Below, piece by piece: positions 42,804 through 51,700 of a DNA stretch of 51,735 bases (position 1 is its first letter; each line of letters begins with the position of its first letter). The DNA lies in contig CAYMKL010000037.1 in assembly GCA_964390805.1 (NCBI GenBank), forward strand, positions 1 through 51,735, written 5' to 3'. A model generated the notes under the pieces. The model did not search any database, was not told where the DNA came from, and was given only the letters and a program-made list of their open reading frames with translations. The position numbers and the translations under genes were made by a program. The DNA is from CAYMKL01 sp964390805 (GTDB lineage Bacteria > Chloroflexota > Anaerolineae > VGOG01).

Positions 42804-43577
42804 TCACACCTTTTTTGCAGAGACTAGCAGATACCGCCTGACATTGGCAAAGGCCTTAAGACTCCGAAGAAGACCTGTGATAAAGATGCACGCATCGATC
42901 TGCTTCGAAAGAAGTCTTTCCACCGTCCAATGTGAAAGATGTTTGTAGAACCCTGTCCAACATTCATTCGTCGCGTCAACAACTCTCACGTTTCTGAAGC
43001 CTGCCCGCCCCAAAATGCTCCTGTATTCCCCCAGATTCCGCACATTATTCTTCTCGTTCAGGATTGCACTCCATTTCTCAGCCCATTTGTGGAAGAGCAT
43101 GTCGGAGAGCACCAGATACCCGCCGGGCTTCAGAACGCGCCAGGCCTCCTGAAGGAATTGCCCCCGTGTATCAAAGTGAAAGACTGCCTCAACGCAGATC
43201 ATGCTGTCGAAGGTATTATCCTGGAACGCCAATTTCGTGGCATCCATCTGCACCGCAGTACAGCCCGGGGCATTTACCTTGGTCGTCTTGAGTTGCTTGT
43301 GGGAGATATTAATCGCGCAGATGCTCGAGGGCACATAGTATTTCAAGAGGTATCTAGTCGTCGCCCCCTTGCCACAGGCAACGTCGAGAATAGCCCCTTT
43401 CTTCTCTGGGATGAACTCCAAGAGCTTCTCCATCAGATTCTCACATGCTTCTCTCTGGTTGGCGGTATCTTCGAACCAGTAGCCACAGTTATGAAAATCG
43501 CTACGGATGTAGTACTCTACAACCAGATGATCATACATCGTCTTGTCATAATGGGAATTGATATCAACAATTGTCAC
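42804..43577 (-). CDS. SAM-dependent methyltransferase (cyclopropane-synthase/UbiE-like)
   Basis: About 257 residues. The N-terminus 'HLVVEYYIRSDFHNCGYW' region is followed by motif I 'AILDVACGKGATTRYLL', 'ICAINISHKQL', 'DNTFDSMICVEAVFHF' and 'VLKPGGYLVLSDML', the pattern of class I enzymes acting on sterol, tocopherol or other small lipid-like acceptors. I prefer GTG 43577 (GGAG about 10 nt upstream); an ATG at 43622 adds 15 codons without a ribosome binding site. It is in the same direction as the glycolipid-type cluster. Confidence 0.8.
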   Translation of the reverse strand: MTIVDINSHYDKTMYDHLVVEYYIRSDFHNCGYWFEDTANQREACENLMEKLLEFIPEKKGAILDVACGKGATTRYLLKYYVPSSICAINISHKQLKTTKVNAPGCTAVQMDATKLAFQDNTFDSMICVEAVFHFDTRGQFLQEAWRVLKPGGYLVLSDMLFHKWAEKWSAILNEKNNVRNLGEYRSILGRAGFRNVRVVDATNECWTGFYKHLSHWTVERLLSKQIDACIFITGLLRSLKAFANVRRYLLVSAKKV

Positions 43578-43674
43578 ACGTATTCTGTTCTCCTGATGGC
43601 ATACCCTAATCTCCCTGAGCATCGCAAATAACAGAGTTCAACCTGGCATAACTTTCGGGGGCACCCCACGAAAA

Positions 43675-44892
43675 CTAAGTGTGGTCTTTACTTGGTGATA
43701 TTACTTCTATGTTAGTAGGAGTGTGAATATGATAGATAATTTCTCTCCATTCTACCCGTCCCGTGTTAGCAGCCAAGATCATATGGAAATATGCCAACAG
43801 CATAACCCATGGCGTTATCAGGAAGGCTTGCAGCGCAGAGACGCTCCTGCCGGTTTCGACTTGATACGTTCTACATATTGAATTGACAAATTGGATAAGC
43901 ATAGCGGACGAAGCTCCAGTGGCTGCACATGATGCAAGAAGTGCAAAGATACGCCAACTGCTACTTAGTCCGAGGATGTACATAGCAAACTCAAACAACA
44001 ATAGTAGAGGAGTTACCGCTATTGGAAGCAATACAGCCAATCCTACACTCCATGACCATGGCTTATATATCCTATATATTTTCCGCTGGCGAATTGAGAA
44101 TTTCGTGAATTCACGCCATGTATAGTCAATTTCTGAGAAGATCACGCATTCTGGAACAAGCAAATGCCCCAGTCCTGCCTCCCGAAGCGCATTGTGAAGT
44201 GTTAGGTCATCGGTTAGCGAGTGCTTCCACAGCTCTGCAACACCCAGACGCCAAAATACCTCCCGCTGGATCGCCATGGCTCCCCCCCAAAGAGTGCCCA
44301 ATTTCCTATTGGCGTTGATGGGAATACTCAAGACACTCCACACAGAAGCTATGAGATTCGTTAGTGATGGTCGCCTCGGAACTAGATAGCGGATACCCGT
44401 CGTTGTTCCACCAAACTCCAATGTCAGGGGACGAATAAGCTGACACAGAAAACCAGGGGGCGCATAACCGTCACTATCTAAGAATACTAGCACATCAGTT
44501 TCTGGCGAGGACTCGTTGAGAGCTGCTAACTGGTTGTTAAGCACATCGCTCCTGAATCGGCTCGGGGTTGCAACCACCAATCGTGCTGGGTGGGAACTCT
44601 CACGCAAAGCTTCACTAAGTGCCGTCACTGCAGGATCCTCAATATCCCCCACAGCCAAAATGACTTCAAAGTCAGGATAAGCCTGGCCCAGAATTGCCTT
44701 GATGTTCCTAGTGAGGTTGTAATCATATCCCCTGCAAGGGACTACGATTGTTACCTTTGGAAGACGACCGCTGGCCGAAAAGTCCAAATCGTCGCTTAGT
44801 CTCAAGAACCTTACACATAGCAGGAGATACCCTAAGGCAATAGCCAATGATAGAATAGTGATTATCGATAGCAAAGTCACTCTCTCCTCCAA
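43675..44892 (-). CDS. Membrane glycosyltransferase family 2/21-like
   Basis: 405 residues. One N-terminal membrane span (about 7-30) is followed by a GT-A domain with 'VTIVVPCRGYDYNL', D1/D2 'VLVFLDSDGYAPPGF' and D3 'HSLTDDLTLHNAL'. The 'FSIRQRKIYRIYK' region resembles the (Q/R)xxRW motif of ceramide-glucosyltransferase-type enzymes. The C-terminal third has three or four further spans. It would transfer a sugar from a nucleotide donor to a lipid at the cytoplasmic membrane. The sugar and lipid are unknown; the nearby phosphatidyltransferase suggests a phospholipid acceptor. Confidence 0.82.
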   Translation of the reverse strand: MEERVTLLSIITILSLAIALGYLLLCVRFLRLSDDLDFSASGRLPKVTIVVPCRGYDYNLTRNIKAILGQAYPDFEVILAVGDIEDPAVTALSEALRESSHPARLVVATPSRFRSDVLNNQLAALNESSPETDVLVFLDSDGYAPPGFLCQLIRPLTLEFGGTTTGIRYLVPRRPSLTNLIASVWSVLSIPINANRKLGTLWGGAMAIQREVFWRLGVAELWKHSLTDDLTLHNALREAGLGHLLVPECVIFSEIDYTWREFTKFSIRQRKIYRIYKPWSWSVGLAVLLPIAVTPLLLLFEFAMYILGLSSSWRIFALLASCAATGASSAMLIQFVNSICRTYQVETGRSVSALQAFLITPWVMLLAYFHMILAANTGRVEWREIIYHIHTPTNIEVISPSKDHT

Positions 44893-45398
44893 TCAGTATT
44901 GCTGATACTGTGCCACCGCGGTGGTTCAGGCCAAGGGCCTCAGGACTGTTCTCATAGATGGCTCAGCCAGGAGTGAACTGCCCCACACAGCAGGCTGCGG
45001 AGCATCTATAGACTGTCACACAGCGAGAATGAACCATTCCTTGCGCGTATTTCCAATTCCAGTTTGCAACCTGAATGCTCCAAAGTCAACACCCAAGTCT
45101 CTCTGCTACGGACGGGGTCTTGCCATAAATGGATCATGGTCTGACCAGTAGACCCAAGAGTCAGTACCTCACGACCCTGCTTTGTGCTAGTCTGGTCTGT
45201 TTCAAGGCCATGGGGGAGCTCGCGTAGAACAATCATCACAAGTTGTTGACGGCTTCACACCCCTGCATGAGCTTTGCAGGCGACAACCGCATTCTCACTG
45301 CTGCGTACATTGTTCAGCTAAGGAATTTCACCATGGCTTTCTGACACATCGGCGACTGTAATGTGTAGTTAGTCATCAGACTTGTTAAGGAAGCGGCC
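44893..45398. other. 506-nt intergenic region, no gene seen
   Basis: Only short overlapping frames with no family resemblance. A perfect 12-nt palindrome CCACCGCGGTGG lies at 44913-44924, about 20 nt upstream of the glycosyltransferase start, and could be an operator. The rest shows nothing I can assign. Confidence 0.5.
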
Positions 45399-46100
45399 CT
45401 AATGCTGTTTTGAACAGACGATCATGAACGAGTGACCAGCTACTCGTCGATATCGGAAGTTGGTAAATCCTAACAATGTAAATATCCTGATCACCTCACT
45501 TGGGGTGTAGTAATAGCAATCCCCCTCACGAGGTATGAAACGAAGACCCAAATTGACAACCAGCCGGAGTGGTAGCGGTAACCACGGCTCAATAACGAGC
45601 AGATGCCCCTCATTCTGAAGCACGCGATGAATCTCTTTGGTAGCCTCGATCGGGCGATAGAAATGGTGTAACACGCCGGTCATGATTACAACATCGAAGG
45701 AGCTATTTGGCCACGGCAAGGTATCCTCAGCATCTGCTACCCTCAAGTCGGCAGTGATCCTGCTTTCACAAAGCTTCCGGCGCGCAACACTGAGGATGCG
45801 TGGGGCCAAGTCCGTGCCAGCCAAGTGTTGTGCCCCTGCCCTGGCAAGGGTCTTGAGGAGTCGACCAGTAGCACAGCCAACATCTAATATGCGCAAGGAA
45901 CTAATATCGTCTGGCAGCTCGAACAGAACCTCCCAGTCCCACTGGCTAGTCCAGAAACGTACCCACAGTGATGAGTCATAGCGATGCGGCCGCCTGACGT
46001 TGAAGGCTTGCAGATTGCTCGCCTTGTAGCGATCCATCTTCCTGAAACAGGGAGTTTCACCGAGTCCCTTACGCTGGGTCTTGCTATCATCGGACATCAT
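45399..46100 (-). CDS. Class I SAM-dependent methyltransferase
   Basis: This 233-residue Methyltransf_11-type protein has 'LRILDVGCATGRLLKTLARAG', 'LAGTDLAPRILSVARRK', 'SFDVVIMTGVLHHF' and 'VLQNEGHLLVIEPW'. It overlaps the end of the radical SAM gene by 14 nt, so the two are coupled and probably act in one modification step. A 71-bp piece of it is duplicated at 42708-42778. Confidence 0.85.
   Translation of the reverse strand: MMSDDSKTQRKGLGETPCFRKMDRYKASNLQAFNVRRPHRYDSSLWVRFWTSQWDWEVLFELPDDISSLRILDVGCATGRLLKTLARAGAQHLAGTDLAPRILSVARRKLCESRITADLRVADAEDTLPWPNSSFDVVIMTGVLHHFYRPIEATKEIHRVLQNEGHLLVIEPWLPLPLRLVVNLGLRFIPREGDCYYYTPSEVIRIFTLLGFTNFRYRRVAGHSFMIVCSKQH
45594..45664. repeat. 71-bp duplicated methyltransferase segment, copy 2
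   Basis: It lies inside the intact methyltransferase gene and differs from 42708-42778 at three positions. Confidence 0.85.
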
Positions 46101-47508
46101 AGGTTGCCCCCTCCAATTCGACTACATTGACTACATCCAACTCTTGCAGTACTTTACGCATCTTTGGCGTTTCCTGCTTGACACTATTGAGCTTCTGCAG
46201 ATTCCAATTCAGTGCAACAAGACCTCCAAGAGAAAGGAAGGTCCCTGCTCCTTTAAGACGTCTAAGAACCGAGCCCGGCGAATGGATTGCTTCCGTAACC
46301 ATCAAATATCCATCCACAAGTTCTTGGCGGGACATTTGTTTGGGTTGGTATACAACAAATCCAGCCGCTGAATCGTAATAGTTCCAATTTTCACTGAGCA
46401 GCCGATTTTCCCTTCTGAGTTGATAATAGATGGCACAGCCTGGATAAGGTATGAGGATATTGACACTAGGCATCTCTACACACGTTTCACTAATAAAATC
46501 TACCAATTCTCTAAATATACCTCGATTGTCGGTGTCAAAACCAACAATGAGGCTTGCCTCAACTGGAATGCCACGGCTGTGGAGCCGTCTGATTAGCTCT
46601 CGATAACGACTGGGGTTATTTGTCTTATGCTTCTTGATAAGAGCAACTGTCTTTGGAGAAAGACTCTCAAATCCCATTCCAATTGAACCGCAACCGCTTT
46701 TTGCCATCAAATCCACAAGTTCCATGTCTTCTAATGCCGAAAGGGTAAGCGCCCCAGCCCATTTGATATTCAATGGAATCAAAGCCCTAAATAACTCTTT
46801 TGCGTAGTCAATATCCCATCCTAAATTATCATCAGCAAAGTACACGACTTCACCTGGTGTTGCTTCTATCTCGTCTACAACATCTTGAATGTTGCGCATC
46901 CTGAACCGTTTGCCAAGTGCCAACCCAGCTGAACAAAAAGTGCAACTGTTCTCACACCCTCTAGTCGCAGTGATTACCTTGATAGTCATATAATCTTCGG
47001 GATGACGGATAATGTCGCGGCGAGGAGGAGGTGACTTATTTATATCTAATCGGCGACCTCCCTGGTAAATCGGCTTGAGACATCCTTGCTTACAATCTTC
47101 CAAGACCTGAGGCCAAACCTTTTCGCCTTCCCCAATCACCACTGCATCCGCGTGCAAACTTGCTTCTTGAGGTAAAACAGATGGATGGATGCCGCCAAGT
47201 ACCACCGCAACTCCGCGTTTACGGTACTCATCCGCTATCTTGTAGGCCCTAAGGGCAGCTCTTGTTACTGAGCTGACACCAACTAAATCCACCTGCTCAC
47301 CAAAATCGATCTTCTCTAATCGCTCATCAATCAGTTGAATCTCAATGTCAGGTGGAGTTACCGCAGCGAGCATTAACAATCCCAGCGGTGGAAAAAGATT
47401 CGTCTTCCCCAAGCCAAGTAATCGCCTTCCAGTGTTGGTAAAGAATGAATTAGAGAAAAAACGATTTGCACTGTCACTCAAGCGAGGAAAGATTAGATTG
47501 ACCTTCAC
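46087..47508 (-). CDS. B12-binding domain radical SAM protein
   Basis: 473 residues. The N-terminal cobalamin-binding Rossmann-like domain has 'PPLGLLMLAAVTPPDIEIQLIDE' and 'GVAVVLGGIHPSVLPQEA...ADAVVIGEGE'. The radical SAM core contains the CxxxCxxC cluster motif CENSCTFC (about residue 190), followed by 'VVYFADDNLGWD' and 'GMGFESLSP'. Such enzymes methylate unactivated carbons or build lipids (hopanoid HpnJ/HpnP-like) and antibiotics. AGGAGG precedes the start. It is coupled to a methyltransferase gene. Substrate unknown; lipid modification fits the neighbourhood. Confidence 0.9.
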   Translation of the reverse strand: MKVNLIFPRLSDSANRFFSNSFFTNTGRRLLGLGKTNLFPPLGLLMLAAVTPPDIEIQLIDERLEKIDFGEQVDLVGVSSVTRAALRAYKIADEYRKRGVAVVLGGIHPSVLPQEASLHADAVVIGEGEKVWPQVLEDCKQGCLKPIYQGGRRLDINKSPPPRRDIIRHPEDYMTIKVITATRGCENSCTFCSAGLALGKRFRMRNIQDVVDEIEATPGEVVYFADDNLGWDIDYAKELFRALIPLNIKWAGALTLSALEDMELVDLMAKSGCGSIGMGFESLSPKTVALIKKHKTNNPSRYRELIRRLHSRGIPVEASLIVGFDTDNRGIFRELVDFISETCVEMPSVNILIPYPGCAIYYQLRRENRLLSENWNYYDSAAGFVVYQPKQMSRQELVDGYLMVTEAIHSPGSVLRRLKGAGTFLSLGGLVALNWNLQKLNSVKQETPKMRKVLQELDVVNVVELEGATYDVR

Positions 47509-47589
47509 AGTGATCCCTCCTAAAGTGGTGATGTCAAACCAGATTTGACTATCTGTAGTAGGCCCGCTGGGTGGAAGGGAGGTAACAAA

Positions 47590-48297
47590 CTACTTGCAGT
47601 CCAAACTCGGCTCATCCTGACTTTCGATTGGCTTTGGCTTCATTTTCCTTTTCTGATATCGATATACAAATGCTGGGACTAATACGACCTGAATGCAAAG
47701 GAGAACAAATGCTAGAGTGGAGGGGAATACCTGTAATCTCATCACTTTCTTGAGAAGGTAATAGGATACTAGTGAACCAGGGATTAAGCATGAAGCTGTG
47801 ATTAAGAAGTAAATGGGGAATCCTATACAAGTAAATCCAGCAGCATATGATACAAAATCAAAAGATCCACCCCCTGTGAGCCGAAAAATTATGAGAGTTT
47901 GCACTCCTATCATTTCCGTTATTTCATCAACTTTCTTCATATCTCTCTTACCTATGAGTTTGATTATTACTGGCCTACCAAACTTTCGTGCAATAAAGAA
48001 ACTGATAGATGCCCCAATAAGATTGCTTATATATGTGTACAAAAGAGTCCTAGAATAACCGAAAATGGCCAAGCTTGCAACGACCAAAGGAGCACCTGTC
48101 AGTGGGGAGACTACCACTGTTAGAACATATAAGCCGATATAAACCAACGGACCTAAACTACCATGAGATATTATTATTTGTTTAACGTCAGCGGGCGTTA
48201 AGGCAAATGTTGATATTGCCCATATGGATAGGGCAACAATGACAGCTACTGTTCCCACAGACATAATGCGTGATCTAATCTCCATAGATTTTAACAT
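47590..48297 (-). CDS. TVP38/TMEM64 (VTT/DedA-like) membrane protein
   Basis: 235 residues with about five hydrophobic spans. The conserved VTT core is 'VVVSPLTGAPLVVASLAIFGYSRTLLYTYISNLIGASISFFIARKFGR' and, later, 'RLTGGGSFDFVSYAAGF'. Relatives act as phospholipid scramblases or undecaprenyl/lipid carrier translocases. It has a hydrophilic, basic C-terminal tail. Located between the radical SAM and glycosyltransferase genes on the same strand, it could flip the lipid made by this cluster (inference). Confidence 0.85.
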   Translation of the reverse strand: MLKSMEIRSRIMSVGTVAVIVALSIWAISTFALTPADVKQIIISHGSLGPLVYIGLYVLTVVVSPLTGAPLVVASLAIFGYSRTLLYTYISNLIGASISFFIARKFGRPVIIKLIGKRDMKKVDEITEMIGVQTLIIFRLTGGGSFDFVSYAAGFTCIGFPIYFLITASCLIPGSLVSYYLLKKVMRLQVFPSTLAFVLLCIQVVLVPAFVYRYQKRKMKPKPIESQDEPSLDCK

Positions 48298-48379
48298 CCC
48301 TTTTACCTAAGTCTATCACAGTTGATAGTCAAATACCTGATTCGCCAAACAATTGGAACTAACAAGGTTATGGTTTGCT

Positions 48380-49558
48380 TTAAGGCCAAGTAGTAGCGGG
48401 GATCAATGACCGATATAGTGCCATTAGGCGACGGACATAGAGGGCTGCTGAGAATTGTGATCCTTTAATCTTAGCATTCCGAGACATCTCCCGCCTGAGT
48501 TGGTGATTCTCCACAAGCCTCCTGACTGCGTGGGAGAATTCATCCACAGAAGCACTCGTAAGATACCCTTCTCTGCCTGAAGTGATTACATCTGCTGGCC
48601 CTGGCGCATTAATAGCAACTACAGGACAGCCAGAGATCAGAGATTCGCAGACAGCAAACCCTTGAGCCTCGGACAAAGAGGCAAAGACAAAGATATCACC
48701 TGCCTTTAGCACGGCAGGAATCTTGTCATGATCTATCAACCCTGTGAATGTGACTCGGTGTCGTATCCCCAGATCGCAACACAAGCGTTCTAATTTGAGC
48801 CTCTGTGTCCCATTTCCCACAATAAGCAAATAGGTTCGCTCTGCCCTCAAAGCAGGTAGGACCGCGCGAAGGAGAAATTCCACGTTCTTCTCTCTCGCCA
48901 AGCGGCAAACCGTAACGAGAAGTGTGGAATCGTAGGGGATCCCATAGGTGTATCTGATGTCTAGACTTTGCCCCCTTTCAAATGCATCAACATCAAAACC
49001 CACGGGAATGAGCTCAATTCGAGTACTGCTCACCCCATAGCCCCGCAAAAGGTTTGCGGTAGGTGTAGTGGGTACAACAACGCAATCGCAATTGTCACAG
49101 TACCACCTGATATACCTGCCCGTGAGATATTCCAACATCATGCGAGTCGGCCGCGTTCTCACTAATAATCTTCCCATCGGCAGATAGTCCAAATAGTGTG
49201 GCCACATAGATTGGCATGTCAGAACCAAAGGCACTCTATAGCACTGTGAAAGATACCTGGCGAATAGGCCAACAAAGAACGGACTGAATGTATGGATTAC
49301 TTCTATTCCCAACTCTGAGAAAGCTGATTTCAGTCTAGATGACCATGGGATCGCACATTCTACGCTGGTTCCTCCTAGAGTGATGCATACAGACCGAAAA
49401 AGCAGGGCTTTCTCCTCGAGTGCAGCCTCCTTCGTGTATGGAGCAAATACATATACTTCTTCCCCCATTCGTCGTAACCATTCAGCGGTGATGTCCACGG
49501 AGACAGCCGTTCCGCCCCTTCCTGGCTTGTAGTTGTCAGTGAATATTGCAATTCTCAT
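48380..49558 (-). CDS. Glycosyltransferase family 4
   Basis: 392 residues, GT-B fold. 'TDNYKPGRGGTAVSVDITAEWLRRMGEEVYVFAP' is the acceptor-side start. 'RIELIPVGFDVDAFE', 'TVCRLAREKNVEFLLRAV' and 'FASLSEAQGFAVCESLISGCPVVAINAPGPADVI' are the donor-side E-x7-E region. Sequence style is that of lipid glycosyltransferases such as diacylglycerol or phosphatidylinositol mannosyl/glucosyltransferases. The nearby phosphatidyltransferase and inositol-phosphate synthase support phosphatidylinositol glycosylation (inference). Confidence 0.9.
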   Translation of the reverse strand: MRIAIFTDNYKPGRGGTAVSVDITAEWLRRMGEEVYVFAPYTKEAALEEKALLFRSVCITLGGTSVECAIPWSSRLKSAFSELGIEVIHTFSPFFVGLFARYLSQCYRVPLVLTCQSMWPHYLDYLPMGRLLVRTRPTRMMLEYLTGRYIRWYCDNCDCVVVPTTPTANLLRGYGVSSTRIELIPVGFDVDAFERGQSLDIRYTYGIPYDSTLLVTVCRLAREKNVEFLLRAVLPALRAERTYLLIVGNGTQRLKLERLCCDLGIRHRVTFTGLIDHDKIPAVLKAGDIFVFASLSEAQGFAVCESLISGCPVVAINAPGPADVITSGREGYLTSASVDEFSHAVRRLVENHQLRREMSRNAKIKGSQFSAALYVRRLMALYRSLIPATTWP

Positions 49559-49635
49559 GTGATACCTACTTCTTTTGACAGAGATGACTGCAAGACAATA
49601 GTCAATGTATTTGTGTTTCAGACTGTGCTGTCACC

Positions 49636-50289
49636 TCAGCCCATTAAAGTCATTTGATTTTCACTCTGCTTCTTCTCAGCATCATCGCGGGTTACTGTGC
49701 GCCATACATAGACAATGCGCTGTACAGCCGAGAAGTTGTTGAGTACAACCAACAACCACAGCATTAGCGTCGCTTGATGGAAAATTAGCCCAGTGATCAT
49801 GATCGGATATCGTTCACCCCGCGTCATCAAGCCGGCTCTGCACTCAATGCCCAGCATTCCCGCGCGTGAGCGTGCGTGGCTGTTAAGCATAGATCCGAAC
49901 AGGGCAACGAAGACTAACACTACTTCAACGCGCACTCCGGCGTTCAAGTATGGCCATAATAAGCCCAGGAATACTATGACGTCACCGCATTGATCAAACA
50001 TGGAATCCAAGAATGCCCCAAGGCGCGTCTCTTGCCCCATCAGCCGCGCCAGCGCCCCATCTAATATATCGAATAGTCCGGCCACTAGGAGTACCCACCC
50101 TCCTAAGGCCGTGTGGCCGTTTGCCAAGAGCAACGCGACCACACCTTGCAGTGCGAGGCCCCCAACGGTCAGCATATTGGGTGTAACCCTTAGCTGTTTC
50201 ATGGAGCGAGCTAGCGGCATCAATACCTTTCCCTCTCGCTTGCGTGCCCAATTCCCCACTGGAGCATTGAGCCATTCTCTAAAGGACAT
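49636..50289 (-). CDS. CDP-alcohol phosphatidyltransferase (phosphatidylinositol synthase-like)
   Basis: 217 residues, about six membrane spans. The family motif D-x2-D-G-x2-A-R-x8-G-x3-D-x3-D is complete: DILDGALAR, then G-AFL-D-SMF-D (about residues 73-98). GGAGG precedes ATG 50289. It starts 76 nt after the inositol-phosphate synthase gene. That pairing indicates synthesis of a phosphatidylinositol(-phosphate) from CDP-diacylglycerol. Phosphatidylglycerophosphate synthase is the alternative; the gene neighbour favours inositol. Confidence 0.88.
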   Translation of the reverse strand: MSFREWLNAPVGNWARKREGKVLMPLARSMKQLRVTPNMLTVGGLALQGVVALLLANGHTALGGWVLLVAGLFDILDGALARLMGQETRLGAFLDSMFDQCGDVIVFLGLLWPYLNAGVRVEVVLVFVALFGSMLNSHARSRAGMLGIECRAGLMTRGERYPIMITGLIFHQATLMLWLLVVLNNFSAVQRIVYVWRTVTRDDAEKKQSENQMTLMG

Positions 50290-50365
50290 CTATCCTCCCG
50301 AACTCCGAAGATCGCTAATAGAATATCCGGTCAAGCCGAGTTTTATATGTGAACCAAAATCCAAC

Positions 50366-51427
50366 TTAGGTTGTCCATCTTGCTCGAATCAAATCTAGTG
50401 CTTCTAGTTCATCCATAGGAGATGGTGGCGACTTCATGTAAAAAGCACACGCTTCAGGCACGCAGCCTGCAATCCCGCTGTCTAGAGCACCCTTGGCAAT
50501 ACGAATCAGATCGCAAGTTGAGCCAGCGGCATTGGGCTTATCATCGCTATCCAAACGAACAGCAATTTGCACTTTGGAGTTTCCAAAGACACTAGCTTCT
50601 AAGCTTATTAAGCATGTCTTCCTATTGCCCCGCGTCGGATCATAGTGATGACCAACGTGAAATTCGGCATCACCAATATACCGCTCAAGCGATCTGCGTT
50701 TAGATACCAACTTCGTCTCAGCTCTGTAGACAAAGTTGGCAAAATCTGTATTCCCGCCAATGTTTATCTGAGAGGTCTTGCGCAGCCTTGCCCCTCGAAA
50801 CTCAAGAAGCTGCAACAGCGAGTGATGCAGGATTGTGCTGCCGAGTTGGCTTTTGATGTCATCACCAAGTAAAGGAAGACCTCTTCCCTTGAACAGGTTT
50901 TGAAAGTCAAGTTTTTGGGCAATAACGGTCGGTATGCAATTCACGAAGGAGCAACCTGCTTCCAGAGCAACTCGCGCGTAATACTCAGTGGCTTGAATGC
51001 TTCCCGTTGGCAGCATGTTGAGCAAAACATCAACCTTTAGATCCTTCAAAACAGCGGCGACCTTGACGGGTTCGTCTTCTGACTCAGGGACAAATCGCGC
51101 GAGGTGTTCTGGATTCCCATCTAAAGTTGGGCCTCGGAAAACCTGAGCTTCTGAATGTACCTTGACGTCAGGGATACGAGCAAAGTTGTTGGGGCGCTGA
51201 TATATAGCTTCTCGTATCAACCGTCCCACCTTTAGCGCAGAGATGTCGAACGCTGCAACAACTTCTATATCTCGAACAGAGTAATCAGCTAAGATCGGGA
51301 AAAGAAGCCCGTTGTTGTAGCCTGGATGTTGCCTATAAGAATAGATACCCTCTATCAAACTGCCAGCGCAATTCCCTAGTCCGGCGATTGCTACGTTGAT
51401 TCTTCGAGATGTGTTGGTCATTGGCAT
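50366..51427 (-). CDS. Inositol-3-phosphate synthase (copy 2)
   Basis: 353 residues: NAD motif 'VAIAGLGNCAGSLIEGIYSY', 'LDGNPEHLARFVPES', 'LLGDDIKSQLGSTILHH' and 'SQINIGGNTDFANFV', all diagnostic of the prokaryotic MIPS family. This copy sits beside a phosphatidyltransferase, so it probably supplies inositol phosphate for lipid synthesis. Copy 1 lies in a catabolic operon. AAAGGA lies 7 nt before ATG 51427. A consensus promoter inside the dispersed repeat (51644-51672) faces it. Confidence 0.9.
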   Translation of the reverse strand: MPMTNTSRRINVAIAGLGNCAGSLIEGIYSYRQHPGYNNGLLFPILADYSVRDIEVVAAFDISALKVGRLIREAIYQRPNNFARIPDVKVHSEAQVFRGPTLDGNPEHLARFVPESEDEPVKVAAVLKDLKVDVLLNMLPTGSIQATEYYARVALEAGCSFVNCIPTVIAQKLDFQNLFKGRGLPLLGDDIKSQLGSTILHHSLLQLLEFRGARLRKTSQINIGGNTDFANFVYRAETKLVSKRRSLERYIGDAEFHVGHHYDPTRGNRKTCLISLEASVFGNSKVQIAVRLDSDDKPNAAGSTCDLIRIAKGALDSGIAGCVPEACAFYMKSPPSPMDELEALDLIRARWTT

Positions 51428-51469
51428 TTTCCAGTCCTTTCACAAATCAAGCGGCGGGCAGATTTCGGT

Positions 51470-51679
51470 TAACTTGTTAGTGAGCGAAAAAAAATCCCAC
51501 CCAGGATGCAAGATTCTGGAATTCTTTCCGTCTAACACGCTTGCCAAGATCGGGGACTTGTGGTGTACTCGCAGTGCCGGATTTCTGGCCAGGTTGCCAC
51601 GCAGCAGCTTGAGTTGCTTTGTGCTGAGATCATCCACAATTGTATTATAATAGAACACTATATGCCTGTCAAGTCCTAT
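51470..51679 (-). repeat. Dispersed ~205-bp promoter-bearing repeat, copy B
   Basis: It matches copy A at 40295-40498. On the minus strand it begins with a perfect promoter, then carries a leader that reads VDDLSTKQLKLLRGNLARNP and further. Copy A keeps that frame through HTGWDF before shifting. It lies 42 nt upstream of the inositol-phosphate synthase start. Confidence 0.85.
51644..51672 (-). promoter_or_regulatory. Consensus promoter in repeat copy B
   Basis: On the minus strand TTGACA (51667-51672), 17 nt, TATAAT (51644-51649), reading into the inositol-phosphate synthase and lipid genes. Confidence 0.82.
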
Positions 51680-51681
51680 AG

Positions 51682-51700
51682 CAAGGGCAATTGCATTTAT
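51682..51700. repeat. 19-nt sequence repeated (inverted) at 30908-30926
   Basis: CAAGGGCAATTGCATTTAT, immediately beyond the promoter repeat; it could mark the end of a mobile element continuing past the window. Confidence 0.6.
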
